Below are positions 62,001 through 64,000 of a DNA stretch of 64,000 bases, in pieces. The stretch is from Bacteroidota bacterium (GTDB lineage Bacteria > Bacteroidota > Bacteroidia > Chitinophagales > Chitinophagaceae), in NCBI GenBank assembly GCA_018268085.1, contig JAFDXE010000017.1, positions 32,768 to 96,767 on the forward strand, given 5' to 3'. The notes beneath the pieces were generated by a model, which was not told where the DNA came from, did not search any database, and was given only the letters and a program-made list of their open reading frames with translations. The translations under genes were made by a program, and so were the position numbers. Position 1 is the stretch's first letter; every line of letters starts with the position of its first letter.

Positions 62001-64000
62001 CACCGTTTATGATACCGGTGATTTGAACTGTAGAGCCTGCATTTGAATAAATTGAGTCTATCTGGTTCCTGCTTACTACACGTACAGCTCCTGCAACAGT
62101 AACATTTCTGATAACCTGTATAAGATGAACACCAGTTGATGTACCCGTTATAAACAGCTTTCTGAAAATGTTGTTGTTGATGGTTTCCTTAGTAGGTGAT
62201 GCAGCATTTCCAAATCCGTTGATGGTTCCAACGGCTGTTCCGGTTAATCCTGTAATTGAGTTATTGTAAATGGTATTGCCATCAAAATTGTATAATGCAG
62301 TACCACCTGTTACAAGGTTCATCGTAACGTTGGTTCCTCCACCGGTAACCACATTATTGGATATGGTATTGTTTGAAATACTTGCATCCACCGGTATGGT
62401 TCCGCTCGTTGCACCAAATGCCAGGTATGTAAGCGTACCACTTCCGTTCTTTTTAATGTTAGTGATCAGGTTGCCATTCATCGTATGGCTATTGGCAATT
62501 GTACCTGTATTGCTGATACCGGTAAGGTTACCCGTTCCGTTTACAAAACAATCCTTTAATGTATTATTGGAAATGTTCAGTGTTCCAACAGAAGCAGAGT
62601 TGATAATTCCGGTTAGTACTGCAGCCGTAGCTGTAACAAAAGAAGAATCAATGATGGTATTGCTGGTAATGATTACACTATTGGTAGTACCTCCCGCTCC
62701 TATTGCGTTATCAATACCGGAAACGTTTTGCCCACCTGTTCCACCACTACTTAAAGTAATGGCATTATTTGAGTAGGTAACACTTGCCCCGGCGCTCGCT
62801 TCACCCCTGATTCCTCTTAGATCATTCACCGTGTTTGATCCATTTCCATCATAGATATTATTGCGGATGGTATTGTAAGAAGCATTACTTCCCCACTGGT
62901 TGTATAATCTTATACCAATAGCCGCTACTCCATCACCGGAATTACCATAGTTTACAATTGTATTACCTGATGTACCGGTTGTACCTCCAATATCGTTATT
63001 GGTATCAGCCAGGGTATATGGAGATGGGGCTGTATATCCCATTAATGCTATACCACCATGAACATTGGAAATGGTATTTCCATAAAACTTGTTGTTAGAG
63101 TTGGTAGCATTCGCACTTGTTGGAATAAACTGTGTACTTACAGTTGTATCAACTGCATTTACGATTACTATACCCGTTGCTCCGTCGGGGAAGAAATTTG
63201 TATTTGCCGGACTGGCATTTGTAGCGTTAGCCTTATTTAAGGTTATGTTACATTCCTGGATAGTATTGTTCTGCGCACCATCTGAACTGGAGAACTTGAA
63301 CAATCCGATACCATATTCCATTTGCGGTCCGGATGTTGTATTGGATGCATTTTCAGCAATATCAATCTGGAATATTGTTACATTATCTACTCCCCTCAAT
63401 GCCCAAACACCATCAGGATAAGTTGTGTTGGAAGCACCTGTACCACCTGTAAATGCAGTAAGCTTTGGATTAGCGCCCACGCCTGATTTACTAAAAGTAA
63501 TTGTTTTACCGGTAGATGTATTGCTATTCAATAATGCACTTCCGAGTTTCAAACCTTTCGATGGAACTGTTTCAGTATATCCTGCCGGTGTACTGAATAT
63601 ACAGTTACCACTGATACCGCGGGTATTCAGATCCCTGATAGCAGCAGCAAATGAAATATAATTCGTACAGGATGCTGGTCCTACTCCAATTGTATAAAAT
63701 CCATTCAATGGTGAGTTATCCATAGCTAAACTTACCACAGGGGTAGATAAAGCGGATATACAGCCGTTGGCATCTGATGCAGTAACCTGGTAGTTACCGG
63801 CAGATGAAGCCGACAAGATTGAAAGATTAGCGCCTCCCAGCGGAGAACCTCCTACATACCACTGGTAACCATTAGGTACGATTGCTGCTCCTGAACCGGA
63901 AACGGTTGCTGTAGCATTGATATCAACACTTGAGTTGGTACAAATCGGACCGGTTCCGGATGCTATTACAGTTGGGTTAGGGAATGTATTTACGTTAACG
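59014..64000 (-). CDS. Giant secreted beta-helix/Ig-like surface protein with T9SS sorting domain, N-terminus outside window
   Basis: The minus-strand frame is open from the window edge (64000) to the stop at 59014, at least 1661 residues. A putative internal start near 63816 is only a TTG, and the frame continues upstream without stops. At the visible N-terminal end there are Ig-like/PKD-like repeats (ICTNSSVDINATATVSG, YQWYVGG, GNYQVTASDANGC). The middle (about residues 80-850) is full of Asn-Asn-Thr-Ile steps typical of right-handed parallel beta helices. Then come a C-rich LPDIGMDEF region, a glycine/threonine-rich stretch (TNNGTLTNNGTIVLNG), and a long beta-rich part. It ends with a T9SS type A domain (AYPNPVKEDGVVKLTLSN ... 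TTFKIVY). It is probably an adhesin or surface-layer protein. Confidence 0.85.
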   Translation of the reverse strand, partial: VNVNTFPNPTVIASGTGPICTNSSVDINATATVSGSGAAIVPNGYQWYVGGSPLGGANLSILSASSAGNYQVTASDANGCISALSTPVVSLAMDNSPLNGFYTIGVGPASCTNYISFAAAIRDLNTRGISGNCIFSTPAGYTETVPSKGLKLGSALLNSNTSTGKTITFSKSGVGANPKLTAFTGGTGASNTTYPDGVWALRGVDNVTIFQIDIAENASNTTSGPQMEYGIGLFKFSSSDGAQNNTIQECNITLNKANATNASPANTNFFPDGATGIVIVNAVDTTVSTQFIPTSANATNSNNKFYGNTISNVHGGIALMGYTAPSPYTLADTNNDIGGTTGTSGNTIVNYGNSGDGVAAIGIRLYNQWGSNASYNTIRNNIYDGNGSNTVNDLRGIRGEASAGASVTYSNNAITLSSGGTGGQNVSGIDNAIGAGGTTNSVIITSNTIIDSSFVTATAAVLTGIINSASVGTLNISNNTLKDCFVNGTGNLTGISNTGTIANSHTMNGNLITNIKKNGSGTLTYLAFGATSGTIPVDASISNNTISNNVVTGGGTNVTMNLVTGGTALYNFDGNTIYNNSITGLTGTAVGTINGFGNAASPTKETINNNIFRKLFITGTSTGVHLIQVIRNVTVAGAVRVVSRNQIDSIYSNAGSTVQITGIINGVGGNVSIFKNKIHSLWPGQNGAGASFAKGITHNTVSGTPTVKIYNNIISLDLSQAAAPAGNGVLTGATAVSGFEVLTTSNSAATINFYYNTIRLAGSGTGTFGSSGIFLANTGPSVDMRNNIVSNYMTPGSGYVVALRRITTSMNGYAATSNNNLWYTTQTASTPISWDGAVAYNTLALFKAALTSPRENLSIGDNPAFVNTAQNDLHLDPSNNCNIDGAGTPIASYTDDYDGDTRDALLPDIGMDEFTGSGTGWTWKGLNTDWMNPSNWCGGVPTATSDVIIPAGKNNYPNITTVAGQAVARNITINLGGSITIANTGTLSNTGTWTNNGTLTNNGTIVLNGTVNQSFPGAGSGTLPAMTNLTVDNTGGATINKPLTILGVLKPKTGNIAVNDVVTLHSDASGTAMVDTLTGSFSYAGPGTFVVERFVSTSSKVGWRFLSIPTNTTQTINQAWMEGQTPGSYTGTGYGTIVVGTGGTANGFDQATTTPSMKTFVPATNSWISVPNTTSSIATTQGYMIFLRGDRAANTFGSQNATTLRTQGPIRSGNVTVSTANGNINQFISVGNPYPAPISFTSASTTKTGLQNTYYVWDPKLSTYGAYQTFTSPGFVANPGGGSYTGGHNAIESGQAFFVVASGSVTPHSITITENSKVSSNFQVARTAGNEAMFSTRLYAGIDTNRVLHDGVRVDFDNAYTNAIDDMDARKMSNVGENVGIIRDGIMLSIERRPEVVSTDTIFYQLGALKQQQYQFEFTPENLVPTLTGYLEDAYLNTSTPVAMDAVNTINFTVNADPASKAANRFRLVFRQLGPVPLSFTSITANKQDRNVLVSWRVDNELDIAQYEVERAADARSFAKIGTQLGRNTGASTQQYNLLDAQPLTGDNFYRVRSVGSNGAVKYSEIVKVNMAGDPSSITAYPNPVKEDGVVKLTLSNKPEGQYIVHIYNAKGQELYNKLINHDGGNSVYTLELNKILVAHGNYMLQVIETNKAKTTFKIVY

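Noticed and set aside
62270..62776. 168-codon plus-strand frame inside the giant T9SS protein gene
   Set aside because: It is antisense to a well supported repetitive coding frame; its Val/Pro-rich composition reflects the reverse of Asn/Thr/Gly-rich repeats.
63814..63816. TTG at 63816 as true start of the giant T9SS protein
   Set aside because: The frame continues without stops to the window edge with Ig-like sequence, and no signal peptide follows this codon.

Overview
The window comes from a low-GC member of the Bacteroidota, most likely a Chitinophagaceae relative. The evidence is two secreted proteins with type IX secretion (T9SS) C-terminal sorting domains (CotH-like protein ending at 13247; giant adhesin-like protein 59014-64000), Bacteroidota-type promoter elements (TTTG-N19-TAnnTTTG at 11253-11283), weak Shine-Dalgarno sites, and a UpxY-like NusG paralogue inside a polysaccharide locus. 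The family-level placement is inference.

Left part, 1-26700: mostly chromosomal housekeeping and accessory genes. It holds the start of an acyl-CoA carboxylase subunit, a small cytochrome-c-like lipoprotein, an HTTM/gamma-carboxylase-like membrane protein, an SDR enzyme, an HD hydrolase, a transporter-like HEAT-repeat protein with a partner cyclic-nucleotide-binding protein, two glycosyltransferases, a CotH-like T9SS cargo, an exported archaemetzincin, tRNA-Leu(CAA), hscB, a saccharopine/lysine dehydrogenase-like enzyme, trmN6, tsaD, a MacB-like permease, rseP, dxr, a Gfo/Idh oxidoreductase, a GH3-like adenylating protein, a membrane-anchored DUF4258 protein and mtaB. Scattered here are five very small genes (two at 3289-3670, three at 10630-11181), most of them too short for ordinary gene calling. 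They encode 44-58 residue basic proteins that share an exactly C-terminal motif, F-S-x-x-[DE]-[LM]-W-[NK]-I-[QH] followed by an Arg/Lys cluster and a final Arg. I know no described function for this family and regard it as the most novel item in the window.

Right part, 26769-58480: an almost unbroken run of 29 minus-strand genes forming one exopolysaccharide/capsule locus. Read in the direction of transcription it starts with wza-like export lipoprotein, wzc-like tyrosine autokinase and a NusG-like antiterminator. Next come GDP-fucose synthase, an AsnB-like amidotransferase, a Wzm/Wzt ABC exporter, many glycosyltransferases, methyltransferases and acyltransferases, a Wzy-like polymerase, a second AsnB-like protein, an exosortase, a carbamoyltransferase and a CpsB-type phosphatase. 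No Wzx flippase and no initiating phosphoglycosyltransferase is visible in the window.

Just upstream, 58745-64000, a 75-residue protein with a PID-CTERM-like tripartite sorting signal lies directly behind the gene of a very large beta-helix T9SS-exported protein and ends in a strong terminator. The exosortase at 30129-30710 is the probable processing enzyme for this tiny protein, so the window carries both an exosortase and a candidate substrate at opposite ends of one polysaccharide locus.
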